Source of the DNA: Clitoria ternatea
Taxonomy: Eukaryota; Streptophyta; Magnoliopsida; Fabales; Fabaceae
Reading direction: 5' to 3'
DNA length: 64,000 nucleotides
NCBI GenBank assembly: GCA_037962975.1
Contig: CM075669.1
Span: 194,750,501-194,814,500 of the forward strand
The stretch's first letter is position 1; the number at the start of each line of letters is the position of its first letter. The translations under genes were made by a program, and so were the position numbers. Shown here in pieces: positions 1 through 12,240 of this stretch. A model generated the notes under the pieces. The model was not told where the DNA came from. It saw nothing but the letters and a program-made list of their open reading frames with translations, and did not search any database.

Positions 1-1319
1 TTCAACCTTTGCCCATTTACCATCCAACTTCTTTTAGAAGTTGGATCTTCAATTTCCACTGCTCCGTATGGTTTGACTTCTTTAATCAAGAACGGGCCTG
101 ACCATTTTGATTTCAATTTTCCAGGAAACAATTTTAATCTTGAGTTGAACAATAAAACTTGCTGACCTGGTGTGAAGTGTCTTTTCTTTAACTTTTTATC
201 ATGGGAAGCCTTCACCTTATTTTTGTAGCATCTAGATGATTCATAGGCATTGTTCCTCATTTCCTCTAACTCAAGTAGCTGTAACTTTCGTTTGTCTGCT
301 GCTACATTTTGATCAAAATTGAGGAATTTTAAAGCCCAATATGCTTTATGTTCCATTTCAACTGGAAGGTGACATGATTTTCCATAAACCATCTGGAAAG
401 GCGAAAGACCAATTGGTGTTTTAAATGCAGTTCTGTATGCCCAGAGTGCATCATCAAGTTTTTGTGACCAATCCTTTCTAGAAGATGACACAGTTTTTTC
501 CAGAATCCTTTTCACTTCACGATTTAAAATCTCTACTTGCCCATTGGTTTGTGGATGATATGCTGTGGCTACCTTATGCTTTACTCCATAATGTTGTAAT
601 ACTTTTTGAAGAATTTTATTACAAAAGTGTGAACCACCATCACTGATTAAAGTTCTTGGTGTCCCAAATCTACAAAAAATATTTTTCTTCAAGAAATTCA
701 CAACAGTTTTAGTGTCAGCATTAGGGGTAGAAATTGCTTCCACCCACTTTGAAACATAATCTACTGTCAAAAGAATGTATTGATTTGAGTATGAGTTAGG
801 AAAAGGTCCCATGAAGTCAATTCCCCAACAATCAAATACCTCAACTTCTTGTATATTTGTGAGAGGCATTTCTTGCCTTCTTCCAACATTACCTGTTCTT
901 TGGCAGTTATCACAAGATTGAACAAACAAGTGAGCATCTTTAAAAAGAGAGGGCCAGTATAAACCTGATTGGAGAACTTTTGCAGATGTTCTTTCATCAT
1001 TAAAGTGTCCTCCGTATTGTGATTTATGACAATGCCACAACACATCTCTTACTTCCCAGTCAGGCACACAACGTCGTAACAAATTATCCGCTCCAATTTT
1101 GAATAAATGAGGGTCATCCCAAACAAAATATCTTGCATCTCTAAAAATTTTTTTTCTTTGTTGCCAAGTCAAATCATTTGGAAGAACTCCTGCTGCTTTG
1201 AAATTGGCCATGTCAGCAAACCATGGCCGTTGTGTTATTTTGAAAAGTTTTTCATCTGGAAATTCTTCCAAAATTTCTTTTTCTTTGACAGTAACCTCAT
1301 TATTCATTAATCTAGAAAG
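1..1319 (-). pseudogene. Element A integrase, open to the window edge
   Basis: In the same frame as RT, this stretch reads without a stop to position 1. It has the zinc-binding HHCC region (GGHF ... CDNCQRTG), then the catalytic core with Asp in WGIDFMGPF (about 800), Asp in LISDGG (about 630) and Glu in GQVEILNRE (about 530), followed by the C-terminal region with SKWSGPF (about 100). All three acidic residues are present. The segment itself is undamaged, but it depends on a polyprotein broken upstream. The env-position ORF and 3' LTR expected in Athila would lie left of the window. Confidence 0.9.
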
Positions 1320-2936
1320 ATGGTCAGCTACCATATTTTCACTACCCTTTTTATCTTTGATTTCAAGATCATATTCTTGAAGGAGCAAAATCCATCTGAT
1401 TAACCGAGGTTTTGAATCAGGTTTAGTTAAAAGATACTTGATTGCAGCATGATCAGTAAAAATGATTATTTTTGAGCCAATCAAGTAAGATCAAAATTTT
1501 TCTAAAGCATACACTATAGCTAGTAATTCTTTTTCAGTAGTTGCATAATTTATTTGATTTTCATTCAAGACTTTACTAGCATAATGTATGACTTTAAAAA
1601 TTTTCTCATATCTTTGACCTAGAACTGCTCCAACAGCATAATCACTTGCATCGCACATAAGTTCAAAGGGTAGATTCCAATTAGGAGCAACAATTACAGG
1701 AGCAGTAACCAATTTTTCTTTCAAGGAATTAAAAGCTTTAAGACATGCTTCATTAAATTTGAATTCAACATCTTTATTTAGAAGGTTTGACAAGGGTTTT
1801 GCAATTTTTGAAAAATCTTGAATAAACCTTCTATAAAATCCAGCATGTCCTAAAAAGCTTCTAATACCTTTTACATTTACAGGAGGTGGGAGTTTAGAAA
1901 TTACCTCTATTTTAGCTTGGTCAACTTCAATGCCTCTAGAAGAAATTTTATGACTAAGTACAATTCCTTCTTTCACCATGAAGTGACATTTCTCCCAATT
2001 AAGCACCAAATTTGTCTCAATACACCGCTTCAGTACGGTGTCTAGGTTGGATAGACATGTTTCAAATGAATTCCCAAAAACTGAGAAGTCATCCATGAAA
2101 ATTTCAATGCTCTTTTCAATTAAATCTGAAAAAATAGCAAACATACATCTTTGAAAAGTAGCAGGTGCGTTACATAATCCAAATGGCATCTTTCTGTAAG
2201 CAAATATGCCAAAAGGACATGTAAAGGCAGTTTTCTCCTGATCAAGAGGGTCAACAGCAATTTGATTATATCCAGAATAACCATCGAGAAAGCAGTAATA
2301 TTCTTGTCCAGATAATCTTTCAAGCATTTGATCCATAAAAGGTAATGGAAAATGATCTTTTCTTGTGGCTTGATTTAATTTTCTATAATCAATGCACATT
2401 CTCCAACTGGTGACAGTTCTTGTAGGAATTAGTTCATTTTTTTCATTAACAATTACTGTCATACCACCTTTTTTTGGAACAAGTTGAACAGGACTTACCC
2501 ATGTACTATCAGAAATAGGATAGATAATACCTGCTTTCAGCAATTTCAGAACCTCCTTTTTGGTTACTTCTTTCAAAGTTGGATTGAGGCGTCTTTGAGG
2601 TTGAGCAATAGGTTTGAAATTATCTTCCAACAAGATTTTATGCATGCAGTATGATGGACTTATACCTTTCAAATCTTCAAGTGTCCACCCAATTGCTTTT
2701 TGATTCCTCTTTAATACTTCCACCAGTTTTTCTTCCTCTGTTTCACTCAACAGATTACTAATGATAACTGGTTTTAAATTACCTTCTTTCAAAAAGATGT
2801 ATTTCAGATTGGAAGGTAACACTTTTAATTCAGGTTTCTGGATTTCTTCAGCAGGTGATTCTTGAATTTCTTCAATCTTTCTTGATTCAAAGGAAATTTC
2901 TTTCCCTTGATCAAATTCTTCAAGATATCTTTCAAT
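1320..2936 (-). pseudogene. Element A reverse transcriptase and RNase H
   Basis: An open frame of 443 codons spans 2822-1491. It contains RT landmarks in order: WRMCIDYRKLN, GYSGYNQIAV, FGLCNAPATFQRCM and the catalytic FMDD in IFMDDFSVFG, then RNase H starting around FELMCDASDYAVGAVLG with the first catalytic Asp. A TGA at 1491-1493 interrupts RNase H after ALEKF. The same frame continues with FTDHAAIKYLLTK and ADHLSRL near 1320, so the domain is full length apart from that single stop. RT copies the genomic RNA and RNase H removes the template strand. Confidence 0.9.
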
Positions 2937-3856
2937 CTATTTTTCCTCTTCTTCATTCAAAAATTCAACAAAGTTAGTCAATAACTTATTTAATGGGTCA
3001 GAAATAACCATACCTTTTGATAAGGAAAGATAAGTTTCATCAAGGATGTCCACTTTGAAACAATCTTGCTTTGAATTAGGATGTTTCATTGCCTTGAAGA
3101 CATCAAAATTTACTTCCTCATCATGCACTCTTACTGCTAGCTTCCCATTGTCCACATCGATCAGTACTCGAGCAATTTTCATGAATGGTCTTCCAAGAAT
3201 TAGAGGAACATCAGCATCTTCTTCCATGTCTAAGATCACAAAATCCACAGGAAAGTAGAATTTGTCAACCTTTACAAGCACATCTTCTACAATCCCATAA
3301 GGTCTCTTGATGGATTTATCAGCTAATTGCAGAGTCATCCTTGTCTGCTGTGGATCAAGATCACCAATACGCTTCATCATACTTAGGGGCATTAGATTGA
3401 TGCTAGCCCCTAAATCTAATAAAGCCTTACCGATATTTACTCCACCAATAGAGACAGGAATAGTGAATTTACCAGGATCTTTGGATTTTTTTGGCATCTT
3501 GTATTGTAAAATAGCACTGCAACTTGCTTCAAGTTCTACGATCTCTTCGTCATACTTCCTTTTCTTTGTAAGCAGTTCTTTCACAAACTTAGTATATGTA
3601 GGCATCTGTTCTAATGCCTCAGAAAAAGGGATGTTTATGTGTAACTGCTTAAAGATTTCAAGGAATCTCTTGTATTCCTTCTCTTTATCTTTTCTTGATA
3701 GTGGATGAGGATAAGGTAAATCCTGGACAGGAGGTGTCTGTCCAGGATCCTGATTTTTTTGATTTTTTTCAATTTTTTCAATTTTTTCTTCACTTTCTTT
3801 TTCTTCTTCTTTTCCTTTTTCTTTTTCATTCTCTTCTTCTTTTTCTTTTTCATGAT
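2937..3856 (-). pseudogene. Element A linker and aspartic protease region
   Basis: The first part (about 3856-3740) is an extremely A-rich tract coding in one frame for a Lys-rich and in the next for a Glu/Lys-rich linker. The reading frame changes here, probably by an indel in an A run. From 3605 down to 2937 an open frame encodes the retropepsin-like domain: GKALLDLGASINLMP holds the Asp-x-Gly-Ala active-site type motif (DLGA, with Leu in place of the usual Ser/Thr), and PLILGRPFM is the family's hydrophobic-Gly motif. A TAG at 2937-2939 separates it from the reverse transcriptase in the same frame. Confidence 0.8.
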
Positions 3857-5212
3857 TTATACTACAGTTTTACCACTTCTTGTAAAAATAGCCTTACATT
3901 GTTCTTTTGCTTTGAATTCTTTGATGTCGGCTACTTCTTTTACTAGCTGACTTAACTGTTGATCTGATGCTTTACGTGCAACAGTAATTGTCTCCATGTA
4001 TTGCATCAATTGTTGAATACTTTCTTCAGCTTTTGTCAATCTAGCATTATAATCTCCTTGATTGTTGAAGGGTCTAGCATTTTGTTTCCAACCATAGTTT
4101 TGGTTTTGCCTTCCCTACAGGTAATTGTTAGAAAAAGAATTTACAAGAGGATTTAGAGAATTACCTGTAGGTAACCTTTGATGAATCAAGGAATTAGCTT
4201 GTTCTTGTTCATTTTTGTCAAGAACACAGTAACCACATGGTTGTTCACCCATACAATACTCACATTGTTGTAATTGAGCAGGGAGTTGTTGTGGTACATG
4301 GGTAACTTGAAGTTTTCCAAGTTGTTTACTCATTGCCTCAACTTGTTGCATCAACAATTTTTGTTGAATTAACACTGTATCATTTACTCCTTGTTCAAGT
4401 ATACCTTGTCTATTACCTCTTTCTGGTTTAGCTTGACGGTCACTGATAGTCATTAATTCCAATATTTCTATGGCTTCCTCCACAGTCTTGTTCATTAAAG
4501 AACCACCTGCACAAGCATCTAACATCATCTTGAACTGAGGCAATAGACCATGGTAAACGATTCTTACCTTTTCGGCATCATTCAGGTTGTGGTTTGGACA
4601 CTTTCTCAAAAGTGCCTTGAATCGTTCCCATGTCTCTCCTAGTGATTCATCATTATTTTGAGAAAAAGAATGTATGGCTGTCATTGCTTCAAAATATTTT
4701 GAAGGAGAATAAAATCTTTCCAAAAATTTTCTTTCAACATCGGACCAGTTTGCAAAACTACCCGGTGGACAAGATTTAAACCATTCTTTTGCTTTACCAA
4801 TCAATGAAAAAGGAAAAAGTCTCATGTAAACAGACTCTTCTTGATTGGGTTCAAAACCAATTGTGCTGCATAACTCATAAAAAACAGTTAAATGTTCATA
4901 TGGTTCTTCATGATTTAAACCAGCAAATTGGTTGTTTTGAATAATGTTTAAAGTGGCAGGTTTAATTTCCACTGGTAAAACTGGTCCTTGAAACATTCCC
5001 GAAACTCAGGGTGGACCATTAATAGCAGCAAACTGTCCCAATGTTCTCCTTTCAGCAGCCATATTTGAATTTTCAAAAATTTTCAAAGTAGAAGAAGAAT
5101 TAGTTTGTGTTTTAGATTTCAAAGACTTGATTTTCTTTACAAACTTTTCTATCTCAGGATCAAAATAAATTTTACCTGCGGTAGATCGAGTTTGCATACA
5201 CAAACTAGACAA
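3857..5212 (-). pseudogene. Element A gag (capsid/nucleocapsid region), broken
   Basis: This frame starts with ATG at 5212 and reads on one frame down to 3857, with in-frame stops at about 5006 (TGA) and 4115 (TAG) and another at 3857 (TAA). The part 4996-4115 is a clear Athila-type Retrotrans_gag domain, with segments such as LFPFSLIGKAKEWF and KFLERFYSPSKY. Gag forms the cytoplasmic virus-like particle. A cysteine cluster near its end (CEYCMGEQPCGYC) resembles a zinc-binding region but not a canonical CCHC knuckle. Each stop lies one C-to-T change from a sense codon. Downstream the frame enters a Lys/Glu-rich linker and shifts. Confidence 0.85.
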
Positions 5213-5323
5213 AGAAAGTTAGTGTAATAATGATAAGAAATAAATAATAAAAAAAAATTAACTAAGGTAAAAAAAATATATTTACCACGGTAATTAAAAT
5301 TTTACTGTTTTACTGAAACAATT

Positions 5324-5344
5324 CAATCCCCGGCGACGGCGCCA
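5324..5344 (-). other. Element A primer-binding site (Asp-tRNA type)
   Basis: On the minus strand the sequence TGGCGCCGTCGCCGGGGATT follows the LTR end by seven bases. This is the conserved primer site of Athila/Tat-type Ty3 elements. Confidence 0.85.
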
Positions 5345-5351
5345 GAAAACT

Positions 5352-6506
5352 TGTTAACTCGGCGATAGCATCTCAACAGTTCTTTTCCACCACCGGGTTT
5401 GTTAATTGGCAAGCGCACCAATCGTTTGTAGTTTTCAAAATTTAGATATCGTTCCACTGGGATTGAAAGTCCAATAATAACAGTAATTTTCTATTTACTA
5501 TGGTAAATGGAAAGGAAGTTATAAACAAAAGAATAATTTATATACAATTTATACAATATTCACAGGATAGCATGATTGAGTGGTTCATAAGATAAAAGAA
5601 AATAAAATCAATCTAAAAAAAAAATGAGTTGCAATCTAGAATAGGTAAGATACTTGAGATAAACACAGATAAACAAATTATGTTGGAAATTGGATCCCTA
5701 ATCTAGAATAACAATGAGAAACTCAAGACATGCATATTTAATCATCAAGTTTCATGTCATTGTAGCTTAAAATCATTATAACCGATCCCTCGTGATATAA
5801 ATTCTAAGAATTCACCGTAAAGTCCGATCCCTCATGAGCTTTCTCAGTAAAAACTTGCATTAAGACCTGGCCTTATGGCAACAATGGTTAACAACCCCTA
5901 TAGAATTGAGATACCAAAGGTATTCTAACTTTTTACTTTCGTCAAAACAAGTTTCAATACGGCATGAACAATCATTCTCCCGTTTGACATTCATACTAAT
6001 AAAACAAGTTTCAATACACATGAAAATCATTCTCCCGTTTGACGTTCATATTAATAAAAGGTTAAAATACTAACATGGACTTGAATCATAAACATGTAGA
6101 GGTCGAATTCACAACATTATACTCAATAGATTAGTTCACCAATTCCAACATAAACAAATTAGTTACACATGGTGAAAGTAGAAACAACACTTACAGATTT
6201 TGACATTACAAAGACGATGGGAACTTCATGATACAATGATCACAATACACCGAAACACACTCAAGTATCTAGAAAACTATTCTAGAACTACAACTCACAA
6301 AAGAAGTACTCAAAATCGAGCACAAGAGAGAAAAGTAATGCTATGGAATGGGATGGGATGGGATGATTTGAATGGTGTTGGATGGCCCTATTTATAGGGC
6401 TGAGCAAGGGTGCTGACGCTACGCGTCACACCCCTGACTCAACCTCCATTAAACACTTGATAATGGCCACTTCAAATTATTAAATTTGATCATGCTTGGC
6501 CATATG
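5352..6506 (-). repeat. Element A 5' LTR, portion proximal to the primer site
   Basis: On the minus strand this is the R/U5 side and part of U3, ending with AACA at 5352 just before the primer-binding site. It contains a TATA box (CTATAAATAG on the minus strand at 6386-6395) within a near-palindrome, and the motif TGACGCTACGCGTCA near 6412-6426. It is interrupted at 6506 by element B. The same LTR family occurs in plus orientation at about 57720-59154, matching over the stretch that reads CACCATGTGTAACTAAT. Total LTR length without the insertion is about 1.56 kb. Confidence 0.85.
6502..6506. other. Target-site duplication ATATG, left of element B
   Basis: ATATG directly precedes TGTAACATCCC and matches 16490-16494. 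Confidence 0.9.
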
Positions 6507-9131
6507 TGTAACATCCCAGTTTTGAAATTAAATGCCGAATGAAGAATAAACCATTAGGACTTGATTTCAACTAGAAATAACTGTTAATTACATTTAACTA
6601 AGTAGACTTAAGCCATTAAAATATGAAAATGGTGGTGGTCAGGGGATGGGGTGGAGTGCACGTGGCTGCTGGGCACACACTCTCCCATCCCACTCTTCTC
6701 TTACTGTGCGCATGTACATATATATATATATAAAATGTGAGCCTTTGGTGAAAAACACACTTACTATTTCTTCAGACTCCCTCCTCCGTCACTTCATCCT
6801 CTACCTTCCTCTCTTCGTCTCCATCTTTCTTCTCTTCTCTCACTCTTCGCTCCTGGAGACCTTGGCTGCAGTACTGAAGAACGGACTACACTCCATCCCA
6901 GAATCAGGCGCAGAATACGACAAAGCCAAGGAAGACCAAATGAACCAGGAGAAAGACATCGGACCCAACGACAAGAATGGAAAGGTTTCTGAGGTTCTTC
7001 TAAAAGGTAGGGGGCGCTTGCATGTCGAATGCATGGTCTAAGAACGGTACCGGATGAACATACTGCTGAGTGTGGGTGTGTGTATGTGTGCATGTATTCA
7101 TAATTATTAAAACTGATGCATGATTTAAGATTCTGATAGTGATCTTCGTGGCGATGGTGTAGCCTGTTAGTGGATGATAACGATGGATGATATGCATGGA
7201 TCTATTTTCTTGTCACTATGAAAAATATGTATGTGCATGCTCTTAATTGGATTGCTCAATGTTGTTAGTCTGATGACCGATTGTAACATGCGTTGGTGTG
7301 ATTGACTGAATGATTACGAGTAGTGTGGGAAATCCGTTCTTGCTTAATGACTACGGCGAAGGTGTTCGTGGCGCGATGATGTGTAATACTGAATGTGTTA
7401 GTTGCATGAGTGAGAGTGGGGTGACCCATAGAAGGTCAAGAACCCCAAGGGAAATGACTTCCAGTTACCAACCCTGGCTAGATCCCAATAGTGCTCGTGG
7501 TAGCCGTTGGAGCTAGAGAAGAGAGTCTCGAGACGCCGTGGGGAGGCCGGTGCCACCTGGTAAGAGCTGAGGGACGAGGGGCCAGAAGAAAAGGGGACCG
7601 TAACTGAGAGTCTTTACCCGAGTCGGATCCGCAGGCATGCATATAGAAATAAGGCCGATTGTGGTGGTGTATAAATTTATGTATGTATATGTGTATGATT
7701 TTGAATGCATGAATATATATATGGATGTGGAATAAACTCTGTGTATTATGTGTGTCATGAATGTTGTTTGAACTGTAAGAACTTGGTTACTTGAGAAAGG
7801 TGGAATGATAATAGGAGCGTGTACTAACACTGATACCGAGTCTGTGAGTATCATTTTACATGTAAAAGCTCACCCCTGCAGTGGCCATTTTCAGTGAATG
7901 TCTCTCGAGAGGAGGATCAGAAGCAGAGCTGGAATGCTGGGCGGAATGCTGATGCATTTGGAAGGCTTAATTAAGGCGTTGTTAGATTAAGCCCTGACTG
8001 GTTCATGTCGTATGTTAATGTTTTAGGATAAATAGGACTTTATGGTCAAGGAGAAGTTCGATTTTTATGTTGTAAATATTGACGTATACTCTTCTGTATA
8101 TATATGGATGTATGGTTTTGTGTGTGTGATGTTATGTGCTACCTTGTTTCATAATTGTGCTTTAATGGATACGCAGGGACAGTATGATTGAGCAGGTTAT
8201 AGCCAAGTCTGAGTGAATTGAGAATTGCCTTAGGGAAAACTTATGTCGGATACATTGGGCGGAGTAGTACCCCGCCCGAAGTATGGGGACATTTCGCCCA
8301 AGCGAGAGGACTCACGCTGGAGCGATGTAGTTGTTAGAATGGGACACCGTTCAATTATCTTTCCTATCCGTTGTGATGCTAACGCAATCCAGGCCCCGGT
8401 GTTGACCCCTGATTTGGGCGTTGTGGCTGAGTCCGCCCAGGCGTTGTCATAATTAGTTGAGTTGGGCGGAATAGGTTCAGATCCTTCCTTCCTCCATAAT
8501 CTACTACCGCAAATGTACCCTGTAACTTCCCGTTTTTCCTGAGTGAAGTGCGAGTGTGAGGATTTACCTACTGAACCCTTGTTCGTATCCGATTGAGGTA
8601 TTACCTTGTGTTTGTGTTGAAGAGGCGTTGTACTGACCTCGTTTAGGCGGTGTGAGACAAAGGTTAAGCGGGTCACCTTCGCCCTGGATTCCGCCCAGGA
8701 TAAATATACCCCGCCTAGCCAGGTAGGATGATTCGAACTCCGCCCTTCCACCGAATGCTACACGTGTGAATGTATTAACATCTTCCCTTTATCTATTTCC
8801 TCCTATTGAGTGACCAGTGTTACTCAAAGGGAAGCCTCCTTGTGAAATTCCCTCTATCCGCTGCTGCATTACCTTACTCCGCCTAGACGGTGTCAGACCC
8901 CGTCTAAGCGAACAAACGGTGTTGTGTAATCCGCCCTGGTGCTGGTGTGTTACGATAAACCCATTGAGCCGGCCCCAGTTTTAGCTTCTTTGTAGGTTGC
9001 TAAATGCGTGTGAATGCTCTTCATTCTTCCCTTGCCTGCTTCCCTCTATATCGAATAATACGTGACTGTTTTTGTGAAAAATTTTCTCATATTTCTGGAA
9101 TTTATTAGTTGCAAAGAAATAAGGTGTTACA
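6507..9131 (+). repeat. Element B 5' LTR (2625 bp)
   Basis: It begins TGTAACATCCCAG and ends GGTGTTACA. An alternating TA run followed by TAAAA near 6717-6734 is the likely TATA box of the retroelement promoter. The 3' half holds many GCCC/GGGC words (CCGCCCAG, CCGCCTAG, GGGCGGA) between about 8240 and 8940. Open frames inside the LTR, including a 173-codon one on the minus strand at 8230-8751, have no family resemblance and are not annotated as genes. Confidence 0.95.
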
Positions 9132-9134
9132 TTT

Positions 9135-9146
9135 TGGTATCAGAGC
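9135..9146 (+). other. Element B primer-binding site (initiator Met-tRNA type)
   Basis: TGGTATCAGAGC lies three bases after the 5' LTR. Confidence 0.9.
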
Positions 9147-9413
9147 GGACCAAAAGGTCCAAGGCCAAGGTATGCTTACCGAGTGTAAGCGGTTGTGTGT
9201 GTCTTTTGATTGAATGGTTGAAATTGTTCTGATACTAGTTGAACTTGATTGATGTTGACTTGAGGACAAGGGGTTGTTTTCCCCTGGTCCGATTGTGTGT
9301 ATGACTTAGGCGAATGATATAATGTGCTAAGCTATTAATTGTTGGACTAATAACTAGATCGGTAGTAAGTGGCTCCGTATACTTATCCTTAAATGTCAAT
9401 TTCAGGATAAGGA

Positions 9414-10470
9414 ATGGCGCATCGTCAAAGTATGGAGGCTATAGCCACGGCATTCCAACGCTTTGCGGATGTGTTTGAAAGGCAGGGCCAGCCTCGAACT
9501 GAGGAGGGCCAAGTAATGGACCGCTTCTGAAAGAGGAAGCCGAGTGAATTCTTAGGAGGACGGAACCCTGAGGCGGCGTTTAAGTGGACTCAGGAACTCG
9601 AAAGGATTTTTGGGGGTCTTCGCTATACCGAGGCCCAGAAGGTAGAATGTGCAGTGTACATGCTGCGAGATGAAGCGGAGAACTGGTGGAAAATAGCCAG
9701 AAGTCGATTCCCCGAAGATGATAATCAACTGACGTGGAACGATTTCAAGGCCTGCTTCTTAGACAAATACTTTCCCGACACAGTGAGGAGTCGGAAAGAG
9801 CTGGAGTTTATGGAGCTAAAATAGGGCTCCATGACTGTGGAAGAATACGCGACCAGATTTGAGGAATTGTGCCTATTCTATCCGCCCTTCCAGCAGCCAG
9901 GAACAGAGAACTCTAAGTGCCTTAAGTTTGAGAACGGATTGAGATCGGATATTAAGAGGGCCTGCAGATACCACAAAATACGGAGTTTCCCTGCACTAGT
10001 GAACAAATGTAGAATATTTGAGGAGGATGACAAGGCCCATTCGAGCCAGAGCAGCAGAAACCACTATTCCCTGAGGCCCCAACGACCTCGTTTCAAAAAG
10101 CCAAGCAATGCCGGTAGGAATAAGCCTTTTTCCAGATATGAAGGACGGAATCAACCTGGAAGACGACCAGTGGTAGGAGACAGAAGGTGTTCCAAGTGTG
10201 GAGGAAACCACTTTGTCAGAGATTGTAAGGATGATGGTGATGTAGTGTGCTTTCACTGCAACAAGAGGGGACACATCCGCCCTGACTGCCCCCAACTACA
10301 CCAAGCAGACGTTAATGTGTGTCAAGGAAGATTTCAAGAAAGGAACCGAGTGAACGACGACCAACGTCCTGGTAGCAGAGGCAACGGAGCTAGAGGAGAT
10401 GGGATGCGAGGGAGGAATACCAGCCCAACAGCGACAGGAAGGATCTACACCATCAACGCAGAGGATGTTG
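9414..10470 (+). pseudogene. Element B gag with two zinc knuckles, two premature stops
   Basis: I take ATG at 9414, since the frame from there joins the long open frame. Stops interrupt it at 9528 (TGA) and 9822 (TAG), the latter followed by SMTVEEYATRFEELC. The Retrotrans_gag core spans about 9560-9990 (EAENWWKIA, FLDKYFPD). Two zinc-binding motifs follow: CSKCGGNHFVRDC near 10193-10231 (three residues between second Cys and His) and CFHCNKRGHIRPDC near 10249-10290 (canonical CX2CX4HX4C). Gag would package the RNA in a cytoplasmic particle. The 9822 stop fits a CAG-to-TAG change. Confidence 0.88.
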
Positions 10471-12240
10471 CACCAGCAAACGACCTAGTACAATGTAAGT
10501 GCTCACTTGGAATGAATACGCTTAATGTTGTTTTCGATTCAGGAGCTACCCATTCTTTTATAGCTGATGAGTGCGTGGAACGGTTGAGGTTACCAACTGT
10601 GTCTATGGATCGGACTTTGGAAGTGGCCAGCCCCACTGGCGCTAATGTGTTCACATCGTCAATATGCAAAAATGTAGCATTTGAGTTGTATGATCGGAGT
10701 TTCACCTTCGATCTGATTTGCATGCCCTTAAAGGGTCTTGACATCGTACTCGGAATAGATTGGCTTTCAGCCAATAAGGTATTAGTAGATTGTAGAAACC
10801 GAGAGATAGTTTTCCCAAAACAACCCACTGAAGATAACACGGCACTAGGTATAACCCAACTATTTATGATGCTTTGTCTAACCAAAGATGAGAGTGAGAC
10901 CCTAGTGAACGAAATTCCGGTTGTCTGCGAATTCCCAGAAGTGTTCCCAGAAGACGTTCCGAGTGTGCCTCCCAATAGAGAAGTTGAATTCTCTATAGAC
11001 TTGATCCCTGGAGCCGAACCGGTCTCCAGTGCACCCTACAGAATGTCCTCAACTGAATTGGCAGAGTTGAAGAAACAAGTGGATGAGTTACTTGAGAAGC
11101 AGTTTATTAGACCAAGCATGTCACCATGGGGCGCACCTGTGCTACTTGTTAAGAAGAAGGATGGCAGCATGAGACTTTGTATAGATTATCGACAGCTTAA
11201 CAAGCTCACAATCAAGAATCGATACCCACTGCCTAGAATCGATGATTTAATTGACCAGCTGCGTGGAGCCTCAGTATTCTCGAAAATCGACTTACGATCA
11301 GGATATCACCAAATCCGAGTGAAGGACTCGGACATTCCTAAAACTGCCTTTAGGACTCGGTATGGTCACTACGAGTATGTAGTGATGCCGTTCGGTGTGA
11401 CGAACGCCCCTGCTGTTTTCATGAATTACATGAACAGCATATTCCACTCCTTCTTAGATCAGTTTGTTGTTGTCTTCATCGATGATATTCTAGTTTATTC
11501 TAAGACATCTGAGGAGCATGAAGGACATCTCAGAACGGTACTCCAAGTGTTGAAGGAGAAACAATTGTTTGCAAAGCTCTCGAAGTGCGAATTCTGGATG
11601 GATGAGATCCACTTCCTCGGGCATGTGATCTCCAAGCGAGGCGTCTCGGTGGATCCTGCGAAGGTAGCTGCTGTAATAGCATGGGAGAGGCCCAGATCGG
11701 TCTCGGAAATAAGAAGTTTTATGGGCTTGGCAGGTTATTATAGGAGGTTCATCGAAGGTTTTTCTAAATTGGCATTACCCCTGACTAAATTGACTCAGAA
11801 AAATGTTCCCTTCGTGTGGAATCCGGAGTGTGAGAACAGCTTCCAAGAGCTGAAGAATAAGTTGACGACTGCTCCGGTGTTGGCATTACCTGAGTTACGA
11901 GAAAGCTTCGTGGTCTATTGTGACGCGTCCGGACTCGGATTAGGGTGTGTACTCATGCAGAAAGATCGAGTGATAGCATATGCCTCTCGACAATTAAGAC
12001 CCCACGAGCAGCATTATCCGACCCATGACTTGGAGCTGGCAGCAGTAGTTTTTGCATTAAAAATCTAGAGGCATTACTTGTACGGGTCCAAGTTTGAAGT
12101 GTACAGCGATCATAAGAGCCTCAAATACCTATTCGACCAAAAGGAGCTGAACATGAGGCAGAGAAGATGGATTGAGTTTTTGAAGGACTACGATTTCGAG
12201 TTAAAATACCACCCAGGTAAAGCAAACGTCGTGGCCGATG
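10471..12240 (+). pseudogene. Element B protease, reverse transcriptase and RNase H
   Basis: The frame is continuous with gag. Protease: FDSGATHSF (about 10534) with active-site DSG, then LGIDWL. RT: LCIDYRQLNK, DLRSGYHQI, FGVTNAPAVFM and catalytic FIDD in FIDDILVYS (about 11480). RNase H: VVYCDASGLGLGC, then a TAG at 12066-12068, then VYSDHKSLKYLF and ADALSRK. The stop falls inside RNase H and fits TGG-to-TAG. All catalytic residues I could check are present on either side of it. Confidence 0.92.

Noticed and set aside
3635..3853. A lysine-rich minus-strand open frame.
   Set aside because: It is the wrong frame of the A-rich linker between gag and protease of element A; the Glu/Lys-rich frame leads into protease.
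1107..3950. Plus-strand frames opposite the element A genes.
   Set aside because: They are shadows of the gag-pol frames, which carry recognisable domains on the minus strand.
8230..8751. A 173-codon open frame on the minus strand of element B's 5' LTR, with an almost identical copy at 15588-16109 in the 3' LTR.
   Set aside because: The two LTRs are about 99% identical, so the shared frame is no evidence of selection. It resembles no family I know and lies antisense in a non-coding LTR.
9135..9146. Sequences resembling tRNA ends (also at 5324 and 20876).
   Set aside because: They are retrotransposon primer-binding sites of 12-20 bases; no cloverleaf-forming tRNA gene surrounds them.
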